DNA of 49,682 nt from CAYQUC01 sp964514215 (GCA_964514215.1 CAZEPW010000020.1:1-49682); one strand, 5' to 3'. Counted from the stretch's first letter, positions 1-8,464 are shown. Numbers and translations are program-made. The notes: generated by a model from the sequence alone, not told the origin.

Positions 1-51
1 ATAGCATTTTTGAACAGCTATAAATATTTTTCTTATCCCGAGTTCAGGTTA
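1..51. repeat. Left copy of a 51-bp inverted repeat at the window ends
   Basis: Bases 1-51 are identical to the reverse complement of 49628-49678. Identity stops abruptly at position 52, 11 bases before the antiporter stop codon, and the other side runs off the window. The inner edge reads CTTATCCCGAGTTCAGGTTA. Two inward-facing copies of the same edge at the two ends of one sequence are what is expected where an assembly stops in a multi-copy mobile element. The identity of the element cannot be told from 51 bases. Confidence 0.85.
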
Positions 52-62
52 TTTAGTCAACA

Positions 63-1493
63 CTAATAAATAAAAATTAAAACATAAAATATTGCCAATA
101 TTAACTGTAGTATCGCAAATATTCCGGCTTTTTTAACAAACTCCACAAAAGATAATTTTAAATTGTGTTTATAAATAATAGTAACAGCAACCAAGGTTGA
201 TGCGCTGCCTATCGGAGTAATGTTTCCACCAAGGTTTGCGCCAAAAACCACCGACCACCACAACGGTGAATCACTTGCGGTGCCACTGGCCACGAGTATT
301 TTTGATAGCATTGCGGCTAATGGTATATTATCGGTTACAGAGCTTGCAATTGCCGATGAGACTAATAACATTGCCGTTCCTTGCAGGTTTTTCCCTTCAC
401 CGATCAAATATGAAATACCCTTACCCATTAAGGTTAGCACTTCAGTGTATTCCATAACATTTATGACGACAAACAAAGCCACAAAAAATGCCAATAGATC
501 CCAATCAACTGATTTATAAAACTGATCGACCTCTGATTTATATCGCAACAACATGATTGCAGCAAATGTTAAAGCTACAAAGCCCATGCCTAATTCTTTT
601 GCAATAGGTAATACCGATGTGGAAGCTATAAAAATAATAAATAATAATAACATAGCACCGGCAAACCAAAAGAATGCTTTGCTTTCAATGCCATCGTTTT
701 CATCAAAGCCCGATATTAACTGAGCAGCTTCATCTCGTTGCTCTTGAGTTTCCAGTTTTTTTATCTTAAATATTTTTGACGCAATAAATACTGTTCCGAT
801 AGTGGCAACTAATACAAATGGGCTTGATTTTAAGAAAAAATCCACAAAGCTAATCCCCGCCGCATTGCCAACTATAATATTTGGCACTGAGCTAATTAAC
901 GTCAATAGACCACCAATATTAGTTAACAAACCTTCGGTTAATAAAAACCCCAGTAATAACTGTTTTTGATTTAATTTTGATAGTGATACAGCCGTCAATG
1001 AGCCTATAATAATCATCGCGGTAACATTATTTAATACTGCAGAAAATACCACTGTCATTAAACAATAATACCAAAGTAGTTTTAGTGGATCACCACCGGA
1101 TACTTTAGTAAGTCGGATTGCAATCCACGTGAATAGACCCGAGCGCGAAGTAACATCAACAAAAATACTCGAACCTAATATTATAGCAATAACCCCCCAA
1201 TCAACCGCGGTGATGTATACCGGAATTTTAACATGATGATTACCGGGTAAAATAACATCACCAAATGGAATGTCATGAAAATAAGTTCCTAAGATCAACG
1301 CTATAATGGCAAAAACGCTAACAATAATTGATTTTTTTGCATGAATTTTCTCTTCAAAAGCCAATGATATAATCATCAACAGTAATAAAATAGAAAATAA
1401 TATCGTAATGCCCATTGGAACATCGGGCATGGCTGCAGCCACCGTTTCTAATGCAGCGCTAGTATCTTGTGTTGTAATTTGTTTTTCACTCAT
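63..1493 (-). CDS. NhaD/ArsB-type (ion transporter superfamily) Na+/H+ antiporter-like permease
   Basis: A 476-residue inner-membrane transporter with about twelve hydrophobic segments. The motifs SAVLNNVTAMIIIG (about residue 150) and SVTDNIPLAAML (about 390) are the two repeated asparagine/aspartate-containing elements of the ion transporter superfamily that includes NhaD, ArsB and SLC13 permeases. Proton-coupled sodium export is the likeliest role, but the substrate is inferred, not shown. It is the last gene of a minus-strand operon, 17 bases behind a universal stress protein gene, which suggests expression under ionic or pH stress. The stop codon lies 11 bases from the terminal repeat. 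The C-terminus ends in a normal hydrophobic helix, so the gene seems intact. Confidence 0.82.
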   Translation of the reverse strand: MSEKQITTQDTSAALETVAAAMPDVPMGITILFSILLLLMIISLAFEEKIHAKKSIIVSVFAIIALILGTYFHDIPFGDVILPGNHHVKIPVYITAVDWGVIAIILGSSIFVDVTSRSGLFTWIAIRLTKVSGGDPLKLLWYYCLMTVVFSAVLNNVTAMIIIGSLTAVSLSKLNQKQLLLGFLLTEGLLTNIGGLLTLISSVPNIIVGNAAGISFVDFFLKSSPFVLVATIGTVFIASKIFKIKKLETQEQRDEAAQLISGFDENDGIESKAFFWFAGAMLLLFIIFIASTSVLPIAKELGMGFVALTFAAIMLLRYKSEVDQFYKSVDWDLLAFFVALFVVINVMEYTEVLTLMGKGISYLIGEGKNLQGTAMLLVSSAIASSVTDNIPLAAMLSKILVASGTASDSPLWWSVVFGANLGGNITPIGSASTLVAVTIIYKHNLKLSFVEFVKKAGIFAILQLILAIFYVLIFIY

Positions 1494-1510
1494 GAAAGAT
1501 AAACCTAGAA

Positions 1511-2371
1511 TTAAATTAACAATAATGGAATGGTTCGAAGCTCAACAACCAAAGGATAGGCCAAGCCGTGCATCGCCATTTGCTCTTTATCGGAGGTATT
1601 CATCACTAACAAATCTACCTCATGTCTATTAATGTACTTTTTATATTCTGAGAGGTGGTGGCCAAAACCAATTATCGCGTTAATATTGATGTCTAATTCT
1701 TTTTGTTCCAATATTTTTTTAACTGACTCAATATAATTTTGAGGATTTTTTAATAACTGAATGGCAATTTTATCCCGAGCTTCGTCAGTATCAATTGTTG
1801 ATATTTTTGATATGGCTTCCATATAATAATCAAACGTGGTGGCATCTTCGATATGCATTAAGTATAAACTACCCTGCTTTTCGGTAAAGTGACTGGCGTA
1901 ATTCACTAAATCATTATCTAACGAAAGATGATCCGTTATCGCCATGACTACATTAGTATTTTTTAAACTCGAGGCTTTGCTGTTTGTTTCTTGAGGGTGA
2001 GGCACAACCACAACCGGAATCGATGTTTTTTGGATTAAAACATCAAGATGCTCTCCTAAACTATGACTGTATTGCCACGCAACACTGTGTAAATTTCGAT
2101 AAGTAAAGATTAAATCAGGCTTAATCTTTTCAATATGATTAATTAAATCTTGTGAAGTTTTATAATCATTTTTGGCTAATGATAACCACTGTGCATTATG
2201 CTCAATATCGATATTTTTTGAAAAAACTTTTAATATTTTCTCGAACTCAGCATGTGCCACAGACTCTAAATCTGAAACAATAAGAATTGTATTAAAATGA
2301 ATTTGTTCACTAATAAATACATCGTGTAATGCTGAACGAAATACACTTTCAAACTGATCTACTTTACTCAT
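1511..2371 (-). CDS. Universal stress protein, two tandem Usp domains
   Basis: A 286-residue soluble protein with two UspA-like halves. The first runs to about residue 125 and ends in the strand SIPVVVVPHP. The second starts near VVMAITDHLS and ends DLLVMNTSDKEQ...IPLLLI, the usual last strands of the fold. The classic ATP-binding motif G-2X-G-9X-G-S/T is not clear in the second half, so nucleotide binding is doubtful. The 286 residues fit the UspE-type tandem class. It lies between a small membrane protein (4 bases upstream) and the NhaD-type antiporter (17 bases downstream). A sensing or partner role for the antiporter is inferred from this, because Usp domains are often encoded beside or fused to ion transporters. 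Confidence 0.85.
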   Translation of the reverse strand: MSKVDQFESVFRSALHDVFISEQIHFNTILIVSDLESVAHAEFEKILKVFSKNIDIEHNAQWLSLAKNDYKTSQDLINHIEKIKPDLIFTYRNLHSVAWQYSHSLGEHLDVLIQKTSIPVVVVPHPQETNSKASSLKNTNVVMAITDHLSLDNDLVNYASHFTEKQGSLYLMHIEDATTFDYYMEAISKISTIDTDEARDKIAIQLLKNPQNYIESVKKILEQKELDININAIIGFGHHLSEYKKYINRHEVDLLVMNTSDKEQMAMHGLAYPLVVELRTIPLLLI

Positions 2372-2375
2372 AAGT

Positions 2376-2600
2376 TTATTTATAACCTAATAACATATAA
2401 ATGATGTATGCAATACTAACCAAGACTAAACCCGCACCCCAAAACACAATCCATAACTGTTTACCAAAACGTCCGCCAAAGACAAATATAAGACCGATCA
2501 GCAGACCAATAACAGCCGTTACCATTAGCACGTCGTTACCAATGATCGGTTCAATAACACCGTCATATTGGTTCATGTAGTTTTCTTTGCGATAGCGCAT
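2376..2600 (-). CDS. Small two-helix membrane protein upstream of the Usp and antiporter genes
   Basis: I do not recognise a family. The 74-residue product has two hydrophobic segments, about residues 24-42 and 48-70, separated by the basic turn GGRFGKQ. A likely ribosome site (AAGG, 5 bases upstream) supports the start at 2600. A second in-frame ATG at 2576 would give 66 residues. Only 4 bases separate its stop from the Usp start, so translation is probably coupled. It may be an accessory subunit or regulator of the antiporter, but that is inference from position only. Confidence 0.7.
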   Translation of the reverse strand: MRYRKENYMNQYDGVIEPIIGNDVLMVTAVIGLLIGLIFVFGGRFGKQLWIVFWGAGLVLVSIAYIIYMLLGYK

Positions 2601-2737
2601 ATATGCCTTAATATTGATAACAAGTCTTTTTGAGTATTAATTATATTCAAAATGATGCACTAAATCAGCAATTATTAAATAATTTAGACTAGTATGTTTA
2701 ATTAAAAAACCATATTGAGATTTCGATACAATAAATT

Positions 2738-4027
2738 TTATTCTGATAATATATGAACATCTCGTTGCGGGTACGGTATGGTGACACCGTGTTCTTTAAA
2801 CAATTTCCAAATAGCCAAATTCACTTCGGACTTTACTGCTCCAATACCATTTTGAGGATCATTCACCCATAGCCGCAATTCCAGCTGGATACCATTATTT
2901 TCAAAACTTAATAATCGCACTTGCGGTGCCGGTGTTTTTAATACTCGATCACTGGCTTCACAAGCTTTAGTCATAAGTTCCATAGCAAACTCAGGATCGT
3001 CTTTATAACTGATTTGAACAGGAAGCTTTACTCGCACATGACGGTCACTAAAACTCCAATTGGTGACTTCTGAGGTTATTAAATTTTCATTGGGTATTAA
3101 GGTTTCAACGCCTTCTCGATCACGCACAACAATATAACGCGCATTTAATTGCACTACCCAGCCAAATCGATTCCCTACACTGATCACATCTCCGGGTTTA
3201 ATTGAACGATCAAATAACAAAATAAAACCACTGATAAAATTACTCGCGATACGTTGGAAACCAAAACCTAAACCAACACCAAGAGCACCACCAAACACCG
3301 TTAATGTCGTCAAATCAATTCCAACACTATTGAGTGCAATTAAGATAGCAATAGCATACAACACCACTTTGCTAACTTTACTCAATGCCACTCGCATACT
3401 GGCACTAATAAATTCAGATTTACCAACGCGCTCTTCGATTAAATTTGCTAACCAACGGGCCAACACAATAAATAAACCTGCAAAAAAACTAAATTTCATT
3501 ACAGATAATATTGATATTCGTGAATCCCCCAAGCTTAACCCGGAAGCATCAAGGGCTTTAATAATTATTTCTAACCAGCCAAATAGATGTAGCACTACAA
3601 CTACCCAGATTGTAGTGCTAATAAGACCTTCCCACGCCTTAATGCCTCGGGATTGGCCAAATGCACGCCGTAATAAATAAACCAGAAATCGAATCGCAGC
3701 TAACGATATTAATACCGGTTTTAAAAATTTAAGAATAAGATTTTGAAACTCATATTCGAGTAAGATAGCCTCGCCAGCCAACACAAAAAGTAACATCACT
3801 AGAGGAAAAATCACTCGAGAGCTACTTCGTAGTGCCAACCTGATTATTCCTGCCTGTTCATTTTTACCGAGCCTAACTAACAACAGTTTTTGCCATTGAT
3901 GGTGTGCAACATAGGCTAATCCAGCAGCAATAATGGTAATGACTAATTCATAAGCACCTGATACCGTTATGATGGCTGCATACCAGCTTTGAAAAGAAGT
4001 GCTTAATGTTGCAAGAATATCAGTCAT
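2738..4027 (-). CDS. MscS-family mechanosensitive channel
   Basis: A 429-residue inner-membrane protein. Hydrophobic segments occupy the first 240 residues. Then comes the glycine-rich pore helix (TVFGGALGVGLGFGFQ) followed by FISGFILLFDRSIKPGDVI, the standard join between the MscS pore and its beta domain, then a cytoplasmic alpha/beta domain ending VTIPYPQRDV, as in many MscS proteins. It is longer than E. coli MscS (286 residues), with extra N-terminal helices as in YnaI/YbdG-type channels. Such channels release solutes on osmotic downshock. It is 137 bases upstream of the small membrane protein and likely has its own promoter. No clear ribosome site precedes the ATG. Confidence 0.93.
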   Translation of the reverse strand: MTDILATLSTSFQSWYAAIITVSGAYELVITIIAAGLAYVAHHQWQKLLLVRLGKNEQAGIIRLALRSSSRVIFPLVMLLFVLAGEAILLEYEFQNLILKFLKPVLISLAAIRFLVYLLRRAFGQSRGIKAWEGLISTTIWVVVVLHLFGWLEIIIKALDASGLSLGDSRISILSVMKFSFFAGLFIVLARWLANLIEERVGKSEFISASMRVALSKVSKVVLYAIAILIALNSVGIDLTTLTVFGGALGVGLGFGFQRIASNFISGFILLFDRSIKPGDVISVGNRFGWVVQLNARYIVVRDREGVETLIPNENLITSEVTNWSFSDRHVRVKLPVQISYKDDPEFAMELMTKACEASDRVLKTPAPQVRLLSFENNGIQLELRLWVNDPQNGIGAVKSEVNLAIWKLFKEHGVTIPYPQRDVHILSE

Positions 4028-4247
4028 TTTTATTTTAAATTTTTAATCATAGCGTTAACATAAGAGTGTATCTTATCGTATTGAAATATTCATAACAATC
4101 AATTAGATATTATAAATACCTACCGATTTACATTCATTCTAAGCGCTAACATTAACTAAAATGATATTAATGTAATTCAATTTTTAGCCGCTAGATATAA
4201 AATAGCAAGCCTTCTTTTTAATATCTTTAAATATCTAGGGGATAATA

Positions 4248-4469
4248 ATGAATACTGTATGTGTACACGTTGATGAAAACATGGACTCCGAATTAATGAA
4301 AAAAATAAAACTGGGTTTATTAAAGGATGATAATATTAATAATGTAGAAATGAATCCAAAGCAACCTCATGATATTTTGGTTGAGTATAATGTATCACCG
4401 AATTTACCACTTGAAATTACCAACCAACTTAAAAAATTTGGATTACATTCTTATATTTGGGGTGGCTAA
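4248..4469 (+). CDS. Small soluble protein, possibly ferredoxin-like (HMA-like) fold
   Basis: A 73-residue product preceded by a strong ribosome site (AGGGGA, 6 bases before the ATG) and followed 10 bases later by a strong terminator, so it is a self-contained single-gene unit. The order strand (TVCVHV), helix (ELMKKIKLGLL), strand (VEMNP), strand (DILVEYN), helix (LEITNQLKKFG), strand (SYIW) fits the ferredoxin-like fold of small metal-binding HMA domains. The metal-binding CxxC is absent: the only cysteine is Cys5. Metal transport is therefore not supported and function is unknown. Confidence 0.75.
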   Translation: MNTVCVHVDENMDSELMKKIKLGLLKDDNINNVEMNPKQPHDILVEYNVSPNLPLEITNQLKKFGLHSYIWGG

Positions 4470-4478
4470 ATTTTTGCT

Positions 4479-4504
4479 AAAGGAGCTTTCACGCTCCTTT
4501 TTTA
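4479..4504 (+). terminator. Rho-independent terminator of the 73-residue protein gene
   Basis: An 8-bp perfect stem (AAAGGAGC / GCTCCTTT), loop TTTCAC, followed by a run of T. It starts 10 bases after the stop codon. Confidence 0.9.
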
Positions 4505-4520
4505 TAATAATATTTAAATT

Positions 4521-5501
4521 TTAAAAATAATGACCTGAATGAAATAAGCTTCGATCGACATTTTTAGTTTCAGTCTCATCGTTAGAATTTCGCATAACAG
4601 CCTCAACTAAAGCCGATTTAATTACTTGATGGTCAATAACTTTTGGTAATAACCGTTGCATTTGAAACAAACGGTTAACGTGTTTACTTGCTAAGTTTTC
4701 CAAGCTAACTCGTGACTCATCCGTTAAATGTTGTAGCAGTAATAAAAATGGTGATTGCCAAGAAAAAAACTCTTTAACAACTGTTGCAGTATCATTTTCT
4801 AGCCAGTCATCATTCAACATTAATAATGGAAACTCCTCGCACGACAATTTTCTGCCATCCAAACATTTTACCGGAGAACATGATTGTAAACCAACACCAT
4901 TACCCTGTTCATCACGAAGGAACCATTGAGTATAATTTCGTTTTCCAGCCGATTGTTCAACTTGCTGCGCTAACCAATCAGCATGATTAAGAGCATTATT
5001 CGTTTGTTTTTCCAAAAGTCGAGAATTAAAAGAATGTTGACACTTAATACCGGGACGCCATTGCCTCGGTTGATATTCTAACAGCTCATTTTCATAACAA
5101 GCACTGTGTAACAGTGCTAATGGTTTGTCACAATATTTATCAAGCAACCATAACTCATAGTTATCTTTAAGTGAAAATGGAACTTTATCTGCATTTTCTT
5201 TTACTATATCAAGTAATTCTAAACCACTTTGCTGAATGGCATCATATTCCATCGTGCTGATTAATGGCGCTCGACTAAGACCACCTTTACGACTCCAAGT
5301 GCCAAATCGAATGTCAGGTGTTTCAACACGGACATCGCCATCGAAAGCCATACCTTGTAATACTTCGTCGTGCAAATATAAAGCCCAGTGAATTCCATCG
5401 GTTGTTACCGCATCGGCATTACCCGCTTCAATAACATTCATCACCCCTCGAAATGGGTTGAGCATGCGTTGGCTATAACAATGGGGTTTAAACTGACTCA
5501 T
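4521..5501 (-). CDS. Unrecognised 326-residue soluble protein
   Basis: I do not recognise a family. There is no signal peptide and no membrane segment. It is rich in Trp, Gln and Leu, with conserved-looking stretches near the N-terminus (LNPFRGVMNVIEAGNADAV, then GIHWALYLHDE). Several Cys (CYENELLEY, KCQHS, QSCSPVKCLDG, LSCEEF) are scattered without a metal-site pattern. The last 100 residues are helical. It is a single-gene unit, tail-to-tail with the 73-residue protein gene. The long intact frame and codon use like its neighbours make it a real gene. Function not assigned. Confidence 0.8.
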   Translation of the reverse strand: MSQFKPHCYSQRMLNPFRGVMNVIEAGNADAVTTDGIHWALYLHDEVLQGMAFDGDVRVETPDIRFGTWSRKGGLSRAPLISTMEYDAIQQSGLELLDIVKENADKVPFSLKDNYELWLLDKYCDKPLALLHSACYENELLEYQPRQWRPGIKCQHSFNSRLLEKQTNNALNHADWLAQQVEQSAGKRNYTQWFLRDEQGNGVGLQSCSPVKCLDGRKLSCEEFPLLMLNDDWLENDTATVVKEFFSWQSPFLLLLQHLTDESRVSLENLASKHVNRLFQMQRLLPKVIDHQVIKSALVEAVMRNSNDETETKNVDRSLFHSGHYF

Positions 5502-5723
5502 TTCTACATAACACCATAATTCATATAATCTTAATCATGCAATTCTTGTGCAAATTATTGCTATTCGAAACCTAATTAGTATTACTTATATAAAGCATAG
5601 ATTATAAATTCACTTAGTAAATGTTAAAGTATTTCAATATGTTAATCAGTAGCCATAGAACTCAAAGAAAGTTTTGGCTTTTGAATTAATCCAGTAACTA
5701 AGGCTTTATAAAAATGGTGAAAT

Positions 5724-5750
5724 AATTGTCAGAATTTTGACAATTTTTTT
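5724..5750 (+). terminator. Hairpin with T-tract, plus orientation, no obvious upstream plus gene
   Basis: AATTGTCA / TGACAATT, 8-bp perfect stem, 6-base loop GAATTT, followed by T7 counting the two stem bases. On the plus strand it has the form of an intrinsic terminator. It may also end the minus-strand spermidine-synthase-like gene, whose stop is 22 bases away, although the minus side lacks a T run. The remaining gap (5502-5723) shows no ORF. Confidence 0.5.
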
Positions 5751-5771
5751 AAGTCTAATTGTCACAACACG

Positions 5772-6509
5772 TTATTTATAACGTCGACAACGGTAGGGTA
5801 ATGTATCTGAACTGATTCCAGGGTATCGGTAAACACGTTTTCTTAAATCCGTACTTTTGACTTCCATTTTACTAAAAGCACCAATGGCATTTTCAAAAGC
5901 AGGTAAGGTGAATTGCATAACAGATTGGAATTTATTAGCAATTTTTTGCGATTGAAAATAACCGCTTTGTCTGAGGTTTTTTGGCGAAATAAAATTAAAA
6001 ACCAATGTACCTTGATTCGTTAAGTTTTTTTCGAGAAGTTTAAACCAGTTACTGTCAGCATCAATGGCTCGCACTGGCTCACCTTTATCAGCACCAAATA
6101 AATCATCAATGATAATGTCAAATTTTTCACCTTGGTAATTTTGTAACCAGCGCACAGCATCAGCTTCAACCACGTTGGCCTGTTTTTTAGTTAGCTTAAA
6201 ATATTTATAGGCTATCTCAATGTGAATCGGATTAAGCTCAATACCCGTGATATCCAACGGTGCATGAAAATGCTGTAAATGATGTATTACTGCACCACCT
6301 CCAACACCTAATAATAAAATTCGTTGTAATTTGTCAGAGTCATAAAAAAAACTAGGGAGTACAATTAAATCCCAGATGCCTCCGATGATATTGCGTTTAT
6401 GATTATATTGACTATGAAAAACCCCATCAGTATAAAGCCGGATTGTTTTACCGGCTTGCCTCACTTCATACAGAACATTATCAATATTTTTTTGCCAAAT
6501 TACTGCCAT
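5772..6509 (-). CDS. Spermidine-synthase-like class I methyltransferase-fold protein
   Basis: A 245-residue protein with the SAM/decarboxy-SAM binding fold of the spermidine synthase family: ILLLGVGGGAVIHHL (motif I, near residue 65), TGIELNP (acidic end of strand 2) and FDIIIDDLFGADKG (strand 4). In true aminopropyltransferases strand 4 reads D-S-x-D-P-x-G, with two catalytic aspartates. Here it is IDDLFG, so polyamine synthesis is unlikely and a methyltransferase-like role is more probable. It is 24 bases downstream of the TetR gene on the same strand and probably co-transcribed with it. Confidence 0.75.
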   Translation of the reverse strand: MAVIWQKNIDNVLYEVRQAGKTIRLYTDGVFHSQYNHKRNIIGGIWDLIVLPSFFYDSDKLQRILLLGVGGGAVIHHLQHFHAPLDITGIELNPIHIEIAYKYFKLTKKQANVVEADAVRWLQNYQGEKFDIIIDDLFGADKGEPVRAIDADSNWFKLLEKNLTNQGTLVFNFISPKNLRQSGYFQSQKIANKFQSVMQFTLPAFENAIGAFSKMEVKSTDLRKRVYRYPGISSDTLPYRCRRYK

Positions 6510-6533
6510 AAACTAATTACACAAAACCTGATG

Positions 6534-7100
6534 TTATAACTCATTAATCCATTGCTCAAGTAACTTAACTTCGCGCTTTAAATATTCTTCACTAGAAGAT
6601 GCCGAGCTTAGAACACTGATACCCTGACACCGTCCAATTAAATGCATCGCTAAGAAGTTAGCATCTTTAGCCTGCCCTATTGCTGAAAATTGTTTTTCTA
6701 ACCATACTTGAAATAAATCAAACATATTACTCGCATCGGTTTGTAACACATGATGCAGTCGATTTAATTCAAGACATAATGAACCCAATGGACAACCAAA
6801 ACTCTTAACATTATTCTGACTCCGTACCAACATCAAAATGTAATTTTTAAGAAGTGCTTTTGGCTCGGGGTATTCTTGTTCCCATAGTTCCAGCATTAAA
6901 CTTATATCAGAACGACGTTTATCAAGTACCGCAGATAAAATATCATCTTTTGTTTTAAAATAATAATAAAAATTACCACGAGCAATACCAGCAGCATCAG
7001 CAATATCGGTAAACGAAGTATGTTCAAATCCATTTTCATAAAATAGATTATCTGCGATACTGATAATTTGTTTTCTGTTTTTTTCGCCCTTAGTGCCCAT
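6534..7100 (-). CDS. TetR-family repressor, probable regulator of the adjacent Old Yellow Enzyme
   Basis: A 188-residue regulator. The N-terminal helix-turn-helix is typical (TSFTDIADAAGIARGNFYYYF, residues 28-48, followed by KTKDDIL). The ligand domain has FGCPLGSLCLEL, with Cys103 and Cys109, and a third Cys at 158. In E. coli NemR, a TetR repressor of the Old Yellow Enzyme gene nemA, cysteines sense electrophiles and hypochlorite. The same arrangement here (TetR beside OYE, with cysteines in the ligand domain) suggests similar electrophile sensing, by inference. It follows the OYE gene by 116 bases. Its likely operators are the two 16-bp palindromes at the OYE promoter. Confidence 0.88.
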   Translation of the reverse strand: MGTKGEKNRKQIISIADNLFYENGFEHTSFTDIADAAGIARGNFYYYFKTKDDILSAVLDKRRSDISLMLELWEQEYPEPKALLKNYILMLVRSQNNVKSFGCPLGSLCLELNRLHHVLQTDASNMFDLFQVWLEKQFSAIGQAKDANFLAMHLIGRCQGISVLSSASSSEEYLKREVKLLEQWINEL

Positions 7101-7143
7101 AAGAAATTGCTTATTGTGTTATTTTATAATAATTAGAAGACAA

Positions 7144-7161
7144 TCATTATAAAATGATTTA
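7144..7161. repeat. AT-rich 7-bp inverted repeat between the OYE and TetR genes
   Basis: AATCATT / AATGATT around ATAA, lying in the 116 bases between the OYE stop and the TetR start. It does not match the operators at 8340-8385. It may be a weak processing or pause hairpin, or a separate regulatory site. Confidence 0.35.
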
Positions 7162-7216
7162 TTTTGAATTACTAATAAATAAATTTAAACAACATATCAC
7201 TACAAAACGATTATCT

Positions 7217-8311
7217 TCAAGCAAGTGCTTTAATCGACTCTTTAAAAGCATAATCCGTATACCCCTTTTCATCACCGCCATAGAATGTTTCTGGATCGGG
7301 AATATTCAATTCGCTATCATCAGCAAACCGTTCAACTAGGTCAGGGTTAGCGATATACAGAGAACCAAAAGCCACTAAATCAGACTGCTGTTGTTCAATA
7401 CTATGCTGCGCAGTTGCTTTTGTGTAGCCCATATTTGCCATGTATACTCCATCAAAACGTGATTTAATTTGACTATAATCAACTTGCTTCGCTGTTTCAT
7501 TCATATCACCTTCCAAAACGTGTAAATACGCGAGACCGTACTTATTTATTTGTTCAGTTACCATATTAAAAGTGGCTTGAGGATTTGAATCATGAATATC
7601 ATTAAATGAATTTTCTGGTGAAAGTCTAATTCCAATTTGACTTGCGTGCCACTCGAGTAAAACCGCTTCGATCACCTCCGTTATTAAACGGCTCCTATTT
7701 TCTGCGCTACCACCATAGATGTCTTGTCGTTGATTAGTGCCATCTCGTAGAAACTGATCTAATAAGTAACCATTTGCGGCATGAATTTCAACACCATCAA
7801 ACCCCGCAATTTTGGCATTATGCGCGGCGCTTTGAAATTGTTGCACAATATCGTTTATTTCTTCTAATTCGAGAGCCCGTGGCTCAACAAACTCCTGCAT
7901 ACCCTGATAAGTAACAGCCTCACCAGCCGGTTTAATGGCTGAAGGAGCAACGGGTAGCTGATTATTTACTTGTAACGATGGATGAGAAATTCGGCCAACA
8001 TGCCATAACTGTAAAAAAATTCGACCCCCCTTATCATGCACTGCATCCGTTACCGTACACCAAGCACTGACTTGAACGGGATGGTGAATACCCGGAGTGG
8101 ATGGATAACCAACGGCTTGTTCAGAAATTTGCGATGCCTCGGTAATGATTAAACCTGCACTTGCACGTTGTGTGTAATATTCAACTTGTAATTGCTGTGG
8201 TGCATTATCTTTATCAGCTCGATTACGAGTTAGCGGTGCCATTACAATTCTATTTGGAATAACGAGAGAGCCTAACTTAAGTGGTGTAAAAAGCGTTTTA
8301 GTTGTTGTCAT
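7217..8311 (-). CDS. nemA: Old Yellow Enzyme family FMN ene-reductase (NemA-like)
   Basis: A 364-residue flavoprotein of the size of E. coli NemA (365). It opens LFTPLKLGSLVIPNRIVMAP, the family N-terminus that contacts FMN. It carries QLWHVGR and EIHAANGYLLDQFL, where His177 and Asn180 bind the substrate carbonyl or nitro oxygen and Tyr182 is the usual proton donor. The C-terminal FGSLYIANPDLVERF binds the FMN phosphate. Such enzymes reduce enones, maleimides, nitro esters and quinones with NAD(P)H and serve in detoxification. A good ribosome site (AAGGA, 7 bases) fixes the start. The promoter carries two TetR-type operators, so induction by electrophiles is likely. The exact symbol is by family resemblance. 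Confidence 0.9.
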   Translation of the reverse strand: MTTTKTLFTPLKLGSLVIPNRIVMAPLTRNRADKDNAPQQLQVEYYTQRASAGLIITEASQISEQAVGYPSTPGIHHPVQVSAWCTVTDAVHDKGGRIFLQLWHVGRISHPSLQVNNQLPVAPSAIKPAGEAVTYQGMQEFVEPRALELEEINDIVQQFQSAAHNAKIAGFDGVEIHAANGYLLDQFLRDGTNQRQDIYGGSAENRSRLITEVIEAVLLEWHASQIGIRLSPENSFNDIHDSNPQATFNMVTEQINKYGLAYLHVLEGDMNETAKQVDYSQIKSRFDGVYMANMGYTKATAQHSIEQQQSDLVAFGSLYIANPDLVERFADDSELNIPDPETFYGGDEKGYTDYAFKESIKALA

Positions 8312-8339
8312 GGTAGTGTCCTTGCGTATTCAGCATTTA

Positions 8340-8355
8340 TAAGATGTACGTCTTA
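8340..8355. promoter_or_regulatory. Operator 1 (downstream of the OYE -10), probable TetR site
   Basis: TAAGATGTACGTCTTA, a 16-bp palindrome with 7 of 8 pairs. It matches operator 2 at 14 of 16 positions when read in the other orientation. It lies just downstream of the predicted transcription start, where a bound repressor would block RNA polymerase. Confidence 0.75.
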
Positions 8356-8365
8356 GTATAATGTA

Positions 8366-8394
8366 AAAATAGGACATACATCTTAGTTTGTCAA
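8366..8394 (-). promoter_or_regulatory. OYE promoter with operator 2 in the spacer
   Basis: On the minus strand: -35 TTGACA (8394-8389), 17-base spacer, -10 TATTTT (8371-8366). Operator 2 (8370-8385, TAGGACATACATCTTA on plus) fills the spacer. Its centre is 30 bp from that of operator 1, about three helical turns. Overlap with the promoter core predicts repression by the TetR protein encoded downstream. Confidence 0.75.
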
Positions 8395-8464
8395 CAATGA
8401 AATAACTTCATAAAAAACAAGGTTATACAACGCAAAATTAAATCACACTTTATCAATGTCAATA

